From Chloroflexota bacterium (lineage in GTDB: Bacteria > Chloroflexota > Anaerolineae > Anaerolineales > Villigracilaceae): a DNA stretch of 64,000 nucleotides. The stretch is from assembly GCA_016213105.1 (NCBI GenBank), contig JACRBN010000020.1:62001-126000 (forward strand), in the 5' to 3' direction. Shown in pieces: positions 1-8,802 of this stretch (its first letter is position 1; every line of letters begins with the position of its first letter). A program made the translations under genes and the position numbers. Under the pieces are notes generated by a model that saw only the letters and a list, made by a program, of their open reading frames with translations, made no database searches and was not told the origin of the DNA.

Positions 1-957
1 GGCGCTGCGGCGATGGACGCCCAGATACAGCCAGTACAGGGCCACGGTGACGAAGAACAGCGCCTGGATGTTGTTATAGCCGAAACGGGAAAAGTCGATG
101 AAATACGGGCTGGCGATCATCGCGACCGAGGAGGCCACCGCAATGCGGCGGTCGAAGGCCTCGCGGGCCAGCAGGTACAGCGGCGGGACAGTCAGGATGC
201 CCATCAGCATCGAGCCCATGCGCCAGCCCCACAGGTCGACGCCGAAGAGGCGCATGAACCAGGCCTGGATCACGGAACTGAAGACCGGGAAGGTGTACAC
301 CCCCGAGGTGAAGATGGACGGCTTGAAGATGCCCACGGCGATGTCGCGGGCGATGGTCCAGAACGAGCCCTCGTCGCCCATGAGCTGGTCGGGCAGGCCC
401 TGCAGGCGATAGATCCCGATCAGGATGCCCACCGTGAGCAGGCCGAGCATCCACAGCAGGTCGGCGCGCGCCAGCCGCGGAGAGAGGCTCACCTGCCGCT
501 GACGGTCCCACTGGAAGGCAGCCGACAGAAAGAGCAGGAACGCGGCCAGCCAGAGCGGCACGGAGTACGACGCGAAATCGGGCTTGCCCACGGTTGTCAG
601 CATCGCAAGGAAGGCAACGCTCCCGATCAGCAGTCCCGGCCAGAAGGAGACCAATCGGCGCAGTTCGAGCGGGGTCGCTTCGATGGCGCTGCGCAGACTG
701 GGCAGCAGGGAAATCCCGCGCAGGCCCAAGGCCAGCAGGAGTCCACCCGCGACCAGCAGCGGGAAGCCCAGCAGCAGGTTGTTCACACCGGGATCGCCCA
801 GGAACAGGACCTGGTTGAGCCAGGTGCCGAGCGGCAGCTCCGGCCCGGGTGGAATCGTCTGCGCATTAAAGCGCACCTGTCCGATGGCCACCAGGGCCAG
901 GCCGGCCAGGGCGATCAGCCAGCGGATCTTCAGCCAGTTGGTCCGTTCCATTTGCAT
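1..957 (-). CDS. GT-C family membrane glycosyltransferase (PMT_2-like), N-terminal part
   Basis: This frame is open for 319 codons from an ATG at 957 and runs off the left edge, so the C-terminus is missing. It begins MQMERTNWLKIRWLIALAG and has several strongly hydrophobic segments (about residues 10-25, 60-80, 105-122, 133-147, 168-184, 250-265 and 275-310). Between helices lies an acidic loop, QLMGDEGSFWTIARD, around residue 190. A first-loop acidic motif followed by an aromatic stretch is typical of dolichyl/undecaprenyl-phosphate-sugar glycosyltransferases of the GT-C fold, which move a sugar from a lipid carrier to a protein or glycan outside the membrane. The acceptor cannot be inferred. 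A second ATG at 951 is an alternative start. The gene lies 27 bases downstream of the acyl-CoA dehydrogenase on the same strand. Confidence 0.75.
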   Translation of the reverse strand, partial: MQMERTNWLKIRWLIALAGLALVAIGQVRFNAQTIPPGPELPLGTWLNQVLFLGDPGVNNLLLGFPLLVAGGLLLALGLRGISLLPSLRSAIEATPLELRRLVSFWPGLLIGSVAFLAMLTTVGKPDFASYSVPLWLAAFLLFLSAAFQWDRQRQVSLSPRLARADLLWMLGLLTVGILIGIYRLQGLPDQLMGDEGSFWTIARDIAVGIFKPSIFTSGVYTFPVFSSVIQAWFMRLFGVDLWGWRMGSMLMGILTVPPLYLLAREAFDRRIAVASSVAMIASPYFIDFSRFGYNNIQALFFVTVALYWLYLGVHRRSA

Positions 958-984
958 GTGCGTCGCAGAATCCAAGGGGACGGG

Positions 985-2154
985 TTACTTGAGCCCAAGC
1001 TCACTGCGCGAGATGACCATGCGCTGGATCTCGCTGGTGCCCTCGTATATCTCGGTGATCTTGGCGTCGCGGAAGTAGCGCTCGACGGGCAATTCCTTGC
1101 TGTAGCCCATTCCGCCGTGGATCTGCACCGCGGCGTGCGCGCAGAACATGGCCGTCTCGGAGGCGAACAGCTTGGCCATCGAGGCGGGCAGGGAGAAGCG
1201 TTCCTTCGTCGTCTTGGCGCGCTCCTTGGCCAGGGCGGCGTTGTAGACCAGCAGGCGCGCGGCTTCGATGCGGGTCTTCATGTCCGCGATCTTGAAACCC
1301 GTGCCCTGGAACTCGCCGATCTTTTGCCCGAAGGCCTCGCGCTCGGTGGCATAGGAGCGCGCCGCCTCGTAGGCGGCCTCGGCGATACCCAGCGCCTGCG
1401 CGCCGATGCCGATGCGCCCCACGTCCAGCACGGTCATGGCGATCTTGAAGCCCTCGCCTTCCTGGCCGAGAAGATTCTCCGCGGGGATGCGGCAGTCCTC
1501 GAAGATCAATTCGCTGGTGGCCGAGGCGCGGATGCCGAGCTTGGGCTCCTTCTTGCCGCGCACGAAGCCAGGCGTCTTCGCGTCCACAAGGAAGGCGCTG
1601 ATGCCTTTCTGTTTTTTCGAAGGGTCGGTCAGCATGAAAACCACCACATAATCGGCCACGGGGCCGCTGGTGACCCAGGATTTGCGCCCATTGAGCACGT
1701 AGAAGTCGCCATCGCGGACGGCGCGCGAGCGCATGGTGCCCGCGTCCGAACCGGACATGGGCTCGGTCAGTGAATATGCGCCGATGGCCTCGCCCGAGGC
1801 GATGGGCGTGATGAATTTCTTCTTCTGTTCCTCGGTGCCGAACTGTAAAATGCCGTGACAGTAAAGGGAATTGTTGACCGACATGATGACGCCGTGCGAG
1901 GCGTCCACCTTGCAGATCTCCTCCAGGGCCAGCACGTAGGCTAGTGCGTCCATACCCGCGCCGCCGTAGGCCTCAGGCACCTCGATGCCCATGAAGCCCA
2001 TGGCGCCCATCTTTTGGATGGTCTCGTGGGGAAAGGCGCCGCTTTCATCGAACTCAGCCGCGATGGGCGCGATTTCCTTCTGCGCAAAATCGCGGGCCGC
2101 TTTCTGGATCATCTTGTGTTCTTCAGTAAGTGGAAAAATGGCTGTGTCGCTCAT
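985..2154 (-). CDS. Acyl-CoA dehydrogenase
   Basis: This 389-residue protein has the usual length of short/medium-chain acyl-CoA dehydrogenases. It would be a soluble FAD flavoprotein that oxidises acyl-CoA to the trans-2-enoyl-CoA in fatty-acid or branched-chain amino-acid degradation and passes electrons to ETF. Signatures seen are the flavin/substrate segment YSLTEPMSGSDAGT near residue 130, YATEREAFGQKIGEFQ near 270, QIHGGMGYSKELPVER near 345, and the C-terminal EIYEGTSEIQRMVISR, where the family's catalytic glutamate normally lies (IYEGT). The ATG at 2154 follows a good ribosome site (GGAGG). Chain-length specificity cannot be read from sequence alone; butyryl-, isobutyryl- or acryloyl-type enzymes are all possible. 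Confidence 0.95.
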   Translation of the reverse strand: MSDTAIFPLTEEHKMIQKAARDFAQKEIAPIAAEFDESGAFPHETIQKMGAMGFMGIEVPEAYGGAGMDALAYVLALEEICKVDASHGVIMSVNNSLYCHGILQFGTEEQKKKFITPIASGEAIGAYSLTEPMSGSDAGTMRSRAVRDGDFYVLNGRKSWVTSGPVADYVVVFMLTDPSKKQKGISAFLVDAKTPGFVRGKKEPKLGIRASATSELIFEDCRIPAENLLGQEGEGFKIAMTVLDVGRIGIGAQALGIAEAAYEAARSYATEREAFGQKIGEFQGTGFKIADMKTRIEAARLLVYNAALAKERAKTTKERFSLPASMAKLFASETAMFCAHAAVQIHGGMGYSKELPVERYFRDAKITEIYEGTSEIQRMVISRSELGLK

Positions 2155-2265
2155 CCTGCCTCCGTAGGTTGAAGTCTGGCGCGATTATAATGCCTTTGTC
2201 GAGACTTAACCTTGCGAAGGTGAAACCGTCCTTGGCGGGGATGTTTGCAAAATGAGAGGCAGGCA

Positions 2266-3081
2266 ATGAAGATATTGATCGCAGCGGATATGGAAGGCAT
2301 CACAGGCGTGGTCAACTGGGACCAGGTGAATCCCAGCCACGCGGAGTATGCCCGTTTTCGACGCCTGATGACTGCGGACGTCAACGCGGCGGCGCTCGGA
2401 GCCTTCGAGGCGGGCGCGGACGAGGTGCTGTCTGTGGATGGTCACGCCGAGGGCTGCAACATCCTGGTCGAGGAGTTGGATGCGCGCGTGCGGCTGATCT
2501 CGGGTTCGCCCGCTCCACTCTCGATGATGCAGGGCGTGGATGAAACGGTGGATGGCGTCTTTTTTGTCGGCTACCATGCACGAGCCGGGACGCAAAACGC
2601 CATCCTCGACCATACCTGGTCGGGCGCGGTGGCGAATGTGTGGATCAACAGCATCCTGGTGGGGGAATTCGGCCTGAACGCCGCCGTGGCGGGACATTTC
2701 GGCGTACCCGTCATTTTGGTCACAGGCGACCAGACCGCCTGCGCGCAAACCACGATGTTATTGGGCGACCTCGAAAGCGCCGTGGTCAAGCAGGCCGTGG
2801 GCCGCTTCGCCGCGGAATGTCTGTCCCCTCAATTGGCCCAGCAGGAAATTTTTACCGCCGCCATGCGCGCCGTGTCCAGGCTGGAGTTGGGCGACATCCC
2901 CGATCCGTTCATCGTCGATTTGCCCGCGCAGATGCGCATCGAATTCGTCGCCTCCGATATGGCCGAACGCGCCGCCCTCATCCCCGGCCTGCGCCGCGAC
3001 GGGACACGGGTCAGCTACCAGGCCGAGGAAATGCTGAGCGCCTACGCCACCTTCCGCGCTGCGGTGGATTTAGCGGGGTAA
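2266..3081 (+). CDS. M55 family D-aminopeptidase (DppA-like)
   Basis: The product is 271 residues from the ATG at 2266, chosen over an upstream in-frame TTG at 2245 because GAGAGG lies just before it and the protein then starts MKILIAADMEGITGV, as M55 peptidases do. The family binds two zinc ions. Likely ligand regions are visible: DMEG near residue 8, DGHAEGCN near 60, GYHARAGT near 103, HTWSG near 115, and GHFGVPVILVTGDQ near 143. DppA-type enzymes are self-compartmentalising decamers that release D-Ala or D-Ala-containing dipeptides. The gene is divergent from the acyl-CoA dehydrogenase. A role in recycling peptidoglycan peptides fits the peptide transporter and S9 peptidase elsewhere in the window, but this link is inference. 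Confidence 0.9.
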   Translation: MKILIAADMEGITGVVNWDQVNPSHAEYARFRRLMTADVNAAALGAFEAGADEVLSVDGHAEGCNILVEELDARVRLISGSPAPLSMMQGVDETVDGVFFVGYHARAGTQNAILDHTWSGAVANVWINSILVGEFGLNAAVAGHFGVPVILVTGDQTACAQTTMLLGDLESAVVKQAVGRFAAECLSPQLAQQEIFTAAMRAVSRLELGDIPDPFIVDLPAQMRIEFVASDMAERAALIPGLRRDGTRVSYQAEEMLSAYATFRAAVDLAG

Positions 3082-3162
3082 AGGCAAGTAGTTAATCCCG
3101 CAATTCAATTGCAGTATGGTTTGCTTTCAAGAATTCAGCAGCGGAATAGCTGGAGAAAAATA

Positions 3163-3186
3163 CAGGCCGCCAAGATTGGCGGCCTG
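3163..3186 (-). terminator. Intrinsic terminator downstream of the mgtC-like gene
   Basis: A perfect 10-bp stem (CAGGCCGCCA / TGGCGGCCTG) with a 4-base loop. Read on the minus strand it is followed by TATTTTT, so it would terminate transcripts coming from the MgtC-like gene at 3276-3914. Confidence 0.7.
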
Positions 3187-3194
3187 GGGAAATT

Positions 3195-3270
3195 TGGAAT
3201 TGTCACCCTGAGCGAACGTTCTCTCTGACAGTGGAAGAGATGCTTCGCTTCGCTCAGCATGACAGAGGAG
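3195..3270. repeat. Dispersed palindromic element (family H)
   Basis: Outer arms TGTCACCCTGAGCG and CGCTCAGCATGACA form an inverted repeat around a GC-poorer centre. It lies between the terminator and the 3' end of the MgtC-like gene. The CTGAGCG/CGCTCAG core resembles the terminal arms of family A elements elsewhere in the window. Confidence 0.6.
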
Positions 3271-3275
3271 GGAGG

Positions 3276-3914
3276 CTAATAATCCAGCTCATGCACTTCG
3301 GGGTCGGCAATCATAGCCTTGACGAATTGCTCGTGTTTCTTCGGCGAGCCGATGGTGCGCCAGGTGCTGACGGTGGCATTGTCGGTCTTGGCCAGGTGGT
3401 ATTCGAGCACTTGCAGTTTGGTGGATCGCATGAGCTTGTCGGCTTCGGTGGCTTTTTCCGCGCTCGTGGAGCGGATCACCACGCGGTAGGTGCGCGCCTC
3501 GCGGAAGTGATCGATCACGCCTTCGAAATAGGGGAAGACCAGCAGGACGATCAGCACGGCGACCGTTGCGCCCAGCACGAAGGGAATCTCCCCTGCGCCA
3601 ATGCCCATGCCCAGCGCGGACGAGAGCCAGATGGTGGCGGCCGTGGTCAGGCCCGCGATGCGCCCACCCTCGCGGATGATCGTCCCCGCGCCGAGGAAGC
3701 CGATGCCCGTGACGATATTCGCGGCGATGCGCGTGCGGCTGTTGCCGGGGTCGAGGCTGATCGAGAAGATCGTGAAGAGCGCCGCGCCGACCGTGATCAG
3801 GATGATGGTGCGGAAGCCCGCGGCCTTGTCCTGAAACTCGCGTTCCGCGCCGATGACTCCGCCCACCAGGATGGCCAGGCCGAGTTTGATGAAGTTTTCA
3901 GTGAGAATGTCCAT
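3276..3914 (-). CDS. MgtC/SapB family membrane protein
   Basis: This is a 212-residue membrane protein. The N-terminal half has four to five hydrophobic helices and the family signature KLGLAILVGGVIGAEREFQDKAAGFRT (residues 10-37), followed by GIGFLGAGTIIREGG near 90. The last ~75 residues form a soluble ACT-like region with alternating hydrophobic residues (YRVVIRSTSAEKATEADKLM). MgtC proteins act at the inner membrane and modulate F1Fo ATPase activity and growth under low Mg2+ in pathogens; the role in environmental bacteria is unclear. The gene stands alone with its own terminator at 3163-3186. Confidence 0.9.
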   Translation of the reverse strand: MDILTENFIKLGLAILVGGVIGAEREFQDKAAGFRTIILITVGAALFTIFSISLDPGNSRTRIAANIVTGIGFLGAGTIIREGGRIAGLTTAATIWLSSALGMGIGAGEIPFVLGATVAVLIVLLVFPYFEGVIDHFREARTYRVVIRSTSAEKATEADKLMRSTKLQVLEYHLAKTDNATVSTWRTIGSPKKHEQFVKAMIADPEVHELDY

Positions 3915-3923
3915 GCCCGTATT

Positions 3924-6038
3924 TTACATCTGTTTTAACAAGCTGTTAACATCCGTCACTGGCTGGCGGCAGATGAAGCCTTCACACACGTAGGCGGTTG
4001 GCTGGCCATCCACGAGCGGACGGTCGTGGAGCAGGGCGGGGGCTTCCGCGCTGGGTGGATGGGGGGAGGCGGCTGTCACCGCGTTGGGGCGATACGCCGA
4101 CCGAACGGCCTGGATCAACGCTCCGGCCGCTTCGCCCTGACCCAGGACCGCGACCTGTTTCAGCGGCCCGTGGGCGAAATCCGCCGCGGACAGCCAGCGC
4201 GCAAACCCCGTGGGGTATTTCAGGGCATGGTCGCTGATCAGCCACAGGGATTGCTCCGCCAGGTCGTGGTATTCGCCCTGGTCCGTGAAGGCGGCCAGTT
4301 TGAGCAGAGCCTCGCAGGCCAGCGCGTTGCCCGAGGGCGTGGCGTTGTCCTGGATGTCCTTGGGCCGCACCAGCAGGGACTCGCCGTCGGCGGGCGTGTC
4401 GAAGAATCCACCCGCCGCATCGTGGAAGCGCTCGATCATTTCGTCGGCCAGCTCCACGGCGGCCTTGAACCATTGATCGTTGAAATCGGTCTGGTACAGT
4501 TCGAGCAGACCCAGAATCAGCGCGGCGTAATCTTCGAGGAAGACTTCTGTCGTCGCCCGCCCCGTGCGCCAGGAGCGATGTAATTTTCCATCCGGCCGCA
4601 GCGTGCTGAGTAGGAAATCCGCGCTGCGCGTAGCCAATTGGTAGTATATGTCATTGCGGGGAAGGCCGTAGCCCTGACGAAGCAATCCCGATGTTTCGGT
4701 AGGGGAATGCCTGTCGGCAGGAGGTTGCTTCGGCGCAATGACAAGAGTCCGTGCCGCCTCGGCAAACGCGGCCAGCATCAGGCCGTTCCAGGCGGTGAGC
4801 ACCTTGTCGTCGGTGGCGGGGCGCACCCTCTCCGCGCGGACGGCCAGCAGTTTTTGATGGCACCCGGCCAGTTTGGCGGGGACCGCCTCCAGGTCCAGGG
4901 CAAAGCGGGTCGCCAGGGAAGCATCGTCCAGGGCGCGCTGGAGCACGGTCCTGCCTTCCCAGTTGCCCCTGGCGGAAATCCCATAGGCGGCCATGAAGAA
5001 ATCCATCTCAGCGCCGAGCGCGGATTCGATCTCATCCAGGGTCCAGACGTAGTATTTGCCTTCCACGCCTTCCGAGTCGGCGTCGAGTGAAGAGTAGAAG
5101 CCGCCCTCGGGATGGGTCAGCTCACGCATGACGAAGTCCAGCGTTTCCTCGGCAATGCGGCGGTAAAACGGATCGCCCGTGACCTGCCAGGCGTGCAGGT
5201 AGGCGCGCGCGAGTTGGGCATTATCGTACAGCATCTTCTCGAAGTGCGGCACGTGCCAGAAATTGTCGGTGCTGTAGCGCGAGAAGCCGCCGCCGACCAC
5301 GTCGTACATGCCGCCGCGCGCCATGCTTTGCAGGGCATGCAGGGCGGCTTTTTGTGCTTCGGCTGCGCCCTGGCCGCCACGACTGGCGTGGCGCAGCAGG
5401 AATTCGATGGTCATCGGCTGTGGGAACTTGGGCGCGGAACCCCAGCCGCCGTAGCCCCAGTCATAGCTTGCGGTGATGGCCTGTGTAATGGCATCGAGGT
5501 GCTGCGGCGCGAGGCCGAAGTTACTGGTTTTGCTTTGCAGCGCCGACCGCAGATGCCCCGTCACCTGTCCGCCAACCTTGAACACCTCGGCGCGTTCGTT
5601 CTGCCAGGCGTTGGCCAGGCCGCTGAGCACATCCTTGAAGGACGGCAGGTTATGGCGCGCCACGGGCGGGAAGTAGGTGCCCGCATAGAAGGGCCGCAGG
5701 TCGGGCGTGAGGAAGACGGACATGGGCCAGCCGCCCGAGCCGGTCATGGCGGTGGTGGCCTGCATGTAGATGGCATCCAGGTCGGGGCGCTCCTCGCGGT
5801 CGACCTTGATGTTGACGAAGTGCGCGTTCATGAAGGCGGCTGTTTCCGCATCCTCGAAGGACTCATGCGCCATGACGTGGCACCAGTGACAGGCCGCATA
5901 GCCGATGCTGAGGAAGATGGGCTTGTCCTCGGCTTTGGCCCTGGCCAGCGCCTCTTCGCCCCAGGGAAACCAGTCCACGGGATTATGGGCGTGCTGCAGC
6001 AGGTAGGGGGAGGTCGAGTCGATCAGATGATTGGGCAT
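3924..6038 (-). CDS. Thioredoxin-domain/six-hairpin protein, YyaL/SPATA20 family, with an internal repeat insertion
   Basis: The 704-residue product starts [20 protein letters not shown] and carries the thioredoxin-like motif [17 protein letters not shown] near residue 48, then [13 protein letters not shown] and FYAGTYFPP. The rest is the (alpha/alpha)6 barrel seen in N-acylglucosamine 2-epimerase-like proteins. The biochemical role of this family is not established. Codons for 31 residues (from VIAPKQPP to LPRND, about residues 433-463) are encoded by a 93-bp dispersed inverted repeat at 4650-4742 that also occurs between genes elsewhere in the window. On either side the family sequence resumes (FAEAARTL, then [12 protein letters not shown]), so the gene tolerates a length-multiple-of-three insertion. 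The gene ends 9 bases from the start of the MgtC-like gene. Confidence 0.9.
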   Translation of the reverse strand: MPNHLIDSTSPYLLQHAHNPVDWFPWGEEALARAKAEDKPIFLSIGYAACHWCHVMAHESFEDAETAAFMNAHFVNIKVDREERPDLDAIYMQATTAMTGSGGWPMSVFLTPDLRPFYAGTYFPPVARHNLPSFKDVLSGLANAWQNERAEVFKVGGQVTGHLRSALQSKTSNFGLAPQHLDAITQAITASYDWGYGGWGSAPKFPQPMTIEFLLRHASRGGQGAAEAQKAALHALQSMARGGMYDVVGGGFSRYSTDNFWHVPHFEKMLYDNAQLARAYLHAWQVTGDPFYRRIAEETLDFVMRELTHPEGGFYSSLDADSEGVEGKYYVWTLDEIESALGAEMDFFMAAYGISARGNWEGRTVLQRALDDASLATRFALDLEAVPAKLAGCHQKLLAVRAERVRPATDDKVLTAWNGLMLAAFAEAARTLVIAPKQPPADRHSPTETSGLLRQGYGLPRNDIYYQLATRSADFLLSTLRPDGKLHRSWRTGRATTEVFLEDYAALILGLLELYQTDFNDQWFKAAVELADEMIERFHDAAGGFFDTPADGESLLVRPKDIQDNATPSGNALACEALLKLAAFTDQGEYHDLAEQSLWLISDHALKYPTGFARWLSAADFAHGPLKQVAVLGQGEAAGALIQAVRSAYRPNAVTAASPHPPSAEAPALLHDRPLVDGQPTAYVCEGFICRQPVTDVNSLLKQM
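4650..4742. repeat. Family B palindromic element inserted in frame inside a gene
   Basis: Ends GTCATTGCG and CGCAATGAC are inverted; inner arms GAAGCAATC and GGTTGCTTC also pair. The left half matches the element at 54317-54360 at nearly every base. The length is 93 bp, exactly 31 codons, and on the coding (minus) strand it is read without a stop. Confidence 0.85.
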
Positions 6039-6074
6039 GGGATACCTCTAATGGATTTCTGGAGCCGCGGCGCG

Positions 6075-6413
6075 TCACGCTCTTTCGAAGGCGCTCACGG
6101 CTTCCGCGGTGGTTGGATAGATCTTGAAGATATTGGTGAAGCCTGCCAGCTCGAGCATTTGTTGAAGACTGCTGTGCAGGCCGGCCAGGGACAATTCCCC
6201 GCGCTGCTGGCGCACGTGCCTCAGGGCAGTCAGCAGGCTGCGCAGCCCCGAACTGCTCATGTAATCCACCTGGCTGACCGCCACCAAGCGCACCTCGCCC
6301 TTTCTGATCTGTTCGTCGAGGGCTGCCTCCATCTCGTCGCTGGTCAGGGAATCGACCCTGCCGCGGATCGAGAGGATGCAGACCCCCGCCTGTTGTGCGA
6401 TCGTGATTTCCAT
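6075..6413 (-). CDS. STAS-domain anti-sigma factor antagonist
   Basis: A 112-residue single-domain protein of the SpoIIAA/RsbV type. It starts MEITIAQQAGVCILSIRGRVDS and contains VDYMSSSGLRSLLTAL near residue 56, where the phosphorylatable serine sits in the DxSSSG loop. In the partner-switching pathway the unphosphorylated form binds an anti-sigma kinase and frees a sigma factor. No anti-sigma kinase (HATPase_c only) or PP2C phosphatase is next to it in this window, so partners must lie elsewhere. It is on the same strand as the downstream thioredoxin-domain gene (36-base gap) and the upstream histidine kinase. Confidence 0.88.
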   Translation of the reverse strand: MEITIAQQAGVCILSIRGRVDSLTSDEMEAALDEQIRKGEVRLVAVSQVDYMSSSGLRSLLTALRHVRQQRGELSLAGLHSSLQQMLELAGFTNIFKIYPTTAEAVSAFERA

Positions 6414-6535
6414 GGAATATCTCCTGTTGGGATGCCGTCATGCGCTCGAAGCGGGCACGGGAATGATCGAATATGTTTGTGCTGGGAATTCGGAAGCAGC
6501 AACGTTTGGAGGGTGGGGTGGAAGGCGGCAAATGC

Positions 6536-7990
6536 CTATTTTGCCAGAGGCAAAGTGACGGTGAAACTGGCGCCTTTGCCCACGGCGCTTTCCACGCTGA
6601 CCTTCCCGCCGTGAGCCTGGGCGATCCACTGGACGATGGACAGGCCCAGCCCGCTGCCCGAGGCGGAGGTCGCTTCGCGGTTGTCGGCGGCGCGGGCCTG
6701 GTCGACGCGGTAGAAGCGTTCGAAGAGATGGGGCAGGTGTTCCTCGGGGATGCCAGGTCCATCGTCGCTTACACGGACCCAGGCATGGGTCCCCTCCGAA
6801 GAGACGCCCGTTTCGATCTGGACAACGTGCTCGCGTCCCGCTTCAGTCAGGGAGGTGTGCTTGATGGCATTCTCGATGAGGTTGCTCAACATCTGGATGA
6901 GATACTGGCGGTCACCCTGCACAGGCGTTTCGGGAAAGTCCCCCGCCTCCAATTGAACCTGGCGGCGGGCGGCCAGCGGACCCAGGCGTTCCAGTACCTC
7001 CAGGGCGATCTCGCTCAGATCATGTTTCTCCTGCGAGGGGATGCCCTGACCCGCGTCCATGCGCGCCAGCAGAAGCAGGTCATTGACCAGGTGTCCCATG
7101 AACTCATTCTCGGACTGGATGATGCCCAGCGCGCGTTGATATTCGGCTGGCTTGCGCGGGGCTGCCAGGGCATGGTTGACCTCCAGGTTGACGATGGTCA
7201 GTGGGGTGCGCAGTTCGTGGCTGGCATCGGCGGTGAATTGGCGCTGGCGTTCGAACGCCGCCTGGAGGCGCGCCAGCATGGCGTCGAAGGTATCCGCCAG
7301 TTGTCCGATCTCGTCCCGACGGTTCAGGTTGAGGCGGTGGCTGAGGTCGGTTTCGCTGATCTCGCGCGCGGTGCGGGTGATGTCCGCCACGGGACGCATG
7401 GCGCGGTCCGCCAGCCAGAATCCGCCCAGCAGGGCGATCACCAGCGTTGCCAGGCTGCCCATGACCAGCGTGGCAGTCAGGTTTCCAAGCCGGTGGCCGG
7501 GATCCAGAGGCCCCCCGATCAACACAAACCCGGACAGAATTTCCTCGGATAGGCGCGGGGAGAGCCTGAACCCATAATCGACGGATGCGCCGTCCGTACT
7601 GATTTTTTCGAACAGGATTGTCTCGTCGGAAATGAGCAATTGTGCCTGTACGAGTTCGGTGATCTGGTCCTCATCGATCTGACCCCAGATGCGGGTGACC
7701 TCTCCCTGTGTGTCGAACAGAACCAGCACCTCGCCAGCGGACAGAAATTCCTGTCCGTTCGTGGCGGTTGCCAGATCGTAGGGATCGGACACGTGCAGGT
7801 CATGTTCCAATTCCTCCATCCTGCCTTCCAGGCGGCTGCTCAATTCGCTGCGCAGTTCCCGCGCCTGGCTGATATAGATGAACACGCTGAAGATCGTCAG
7901 TACCAGCGTCAGAATCAGCGCGAACCACAGCACGAGCCGAAAGCGGATGCTGTGGGTAGATTGCGGCAGGGTTGCGAAAAAGGATTTCAT
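6536..7990 (-). CDS. Membrane sensor histidine kinase
   Basis: This 484-residue kinase has a first transmembrane helix at about 20-42 (FRLVLWFALILTLVLTIFSV), an extracytoplasmic region of about 130 residues, a second helix near 172-192, HAMP (DRAMRPVADITRTAREIS), a HisKA dimerisation helix with the phospho-acceptor in FTADASHELRTPLTIV, and HATPase motifs NLIENAIKHT (N box), DDGPGIPEEHLPHLF (G1) and GSGLGLSIVQWI (G2). It lies 2 bases downstream of the response regulator stop codon, so the two are co-transcribed. The ligand of the periplasmic domain is unknown. Confidence 0.95.
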   Translation of the reverse strand: MKSFFATLPQSTHSIRFRLVLWFALILTLVLTIFSVFIYISQARELRSELSSRLEGRMEELEHDLHVSDPYDLATATNGQEFLSAGEVLVLFDTQGEVTRIWGQIDEDQITELVQAQLLISDETILFEKISTDGASVDYGFRLSPRLSEEILSGFVLIGGPLDPGHRLGNLTATLVMGSLATLVIALLGGFWLADRAMRPVADITRTAREISETDLSHRLNLNRRDEIGQLADTFDAMLARLQAAFERQRQFTADASHELRTPLTIVNLEVNHALAAPRKPAEYQRALGIIQSENEFMGHLVNDLLLLARMDAGQGIPSQEKHDLSEIALEVLERLGPLAARRQVQLEAGDFPETPVQGDRQYLIQMLSNLIENAIKHTSLTEAGREHVVQIETGVSSEGTHAWVRVSDDGPGIPEEHLPHLFERFYRVDQARAADNREATSASGSGLGLSIVQWIAQAHGGKVSVESAVGKGASFTVTLPLAK

Positions 7991-7992
7991 GT

Positions 7993-8664
7993 TCAGGCGC
8001 GTCGAATGCGATATCCCGCGCCGCGGATGGTCTCGATCAATTTGACCTCGAAGGGGTCATCCACCTTGCGGCGCAGGCGGCGGATGTAGACATCCACCAC
8101 ATTGGAGGCCACGCTGGCGTTGTAGCTCCACAGGCTGTTCTCGGCCATCTGGCGGGTAATCAAGCGATTGGGATTGCGCATGAGATATTCTAGGAGGGAA
8201 TACTCGCGCGAGGTCAGATCGATGGATTGGCCGCCGCGCTCCACGAAATGAGTGGCGGGATCAAGCCGCAGGTCGGCGATGACCAGCGCGCCGCTCTTGT
8301 CCTCGGCTTCGCGCCGCAGCAAGGCCCGCAGGCGCGCGCGCAGTTCATCCATCTCGAAGGGCTTGACCAGGTAATCGTCCGCGCCGCTGTCCAGGCCTGA
8401 GACTCGGTCAGGCAGGGCATCGCGGGCGGTCAGCATCAGGATGGGTGTGCGGATGCGCCTGTTGCGCAGGGAGCGGCAAACTTCCAGGCCGTCCTTGCGC
8501 GGCAGCATCACATCCAGGATGATCAGGTCGTAGGCGGTGAACTCCGCGAGTTCCTCGCCTTCCACCCCGTCGTAGGCGGCATCCACGGCGTAGCCGTCAT
8601 CGACCAGGTTGTGGCGCAGCGAGTCGCTCAGCCGCCGATTATCTTCCACAAGCAGGATGCGCAA
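7993..8664 (-). CDS. OmpR/PhoB-family response regulator
   Basis: The product has 223 residues from a TTG at 8664, giving MRILLVEDNRRLSDSL. An in-frame GTG at 8691 would add nine residues, but GGAG sits just upstream of the TTG. The receiver domain has the acidic pocket ED near residue 7-8, the phospho-acceptor Asp in YDLIILDVMLPRKDG near 52, and the conserved Lys in DDYLVKPFEMDEL near 102. The C-terminal winged-helix DNA-binding domain follows (LTSREYSLLEYLMRNPNRLITRQMAENSLW and VDVYIRRLRRKVDD). It pairs with the adjacent histidine kinase. No target operator was identified in the window. Confidence 0.95.
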   Translation of the reverse strand: MRILLVEDNRRLSDSLRHNLVDDGYAVDAAYDGVEGEELAEFTAYDLIILDVMLPRKDGLEVCRSLRNRRIRTPILMLTARDALPDRVSGLDSGADDYLVKPFEMDELRARLRALLRREAEDKSGALVIADLRLDPATHFVERGGQSIDLTSREYSLLEYLMRNPNRLITRQMAENSLWSYNASVASNVVDVYIRRLRRKVDDPFEVKLIETIRGAGYRIRRA

Positions 8665-8802
8665 AGTATTCTCCGCGGCAAATTGTAGCACGCCGGGATG
8701 ACATGAGGATGAATGTTGGACTTCTTGCTTGCCCTCGGCGGCGGGGTGGCATTTATCAGGAGGTCTACAGCAAGTGCCCGAGCGGCCATACGGCCTCCCA
8801 GA

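Noticed and set aside
13-1773. Long open frame on the plus strand over the glycosyltransferase and acyl-CoA dehydrogenase genes
   Set aside because: It is antisense to two well-supported genes; its product is rich in Gln, His, Arg and Gly with no domain, as expected for the reverse frame of GC-rich coding DNA.
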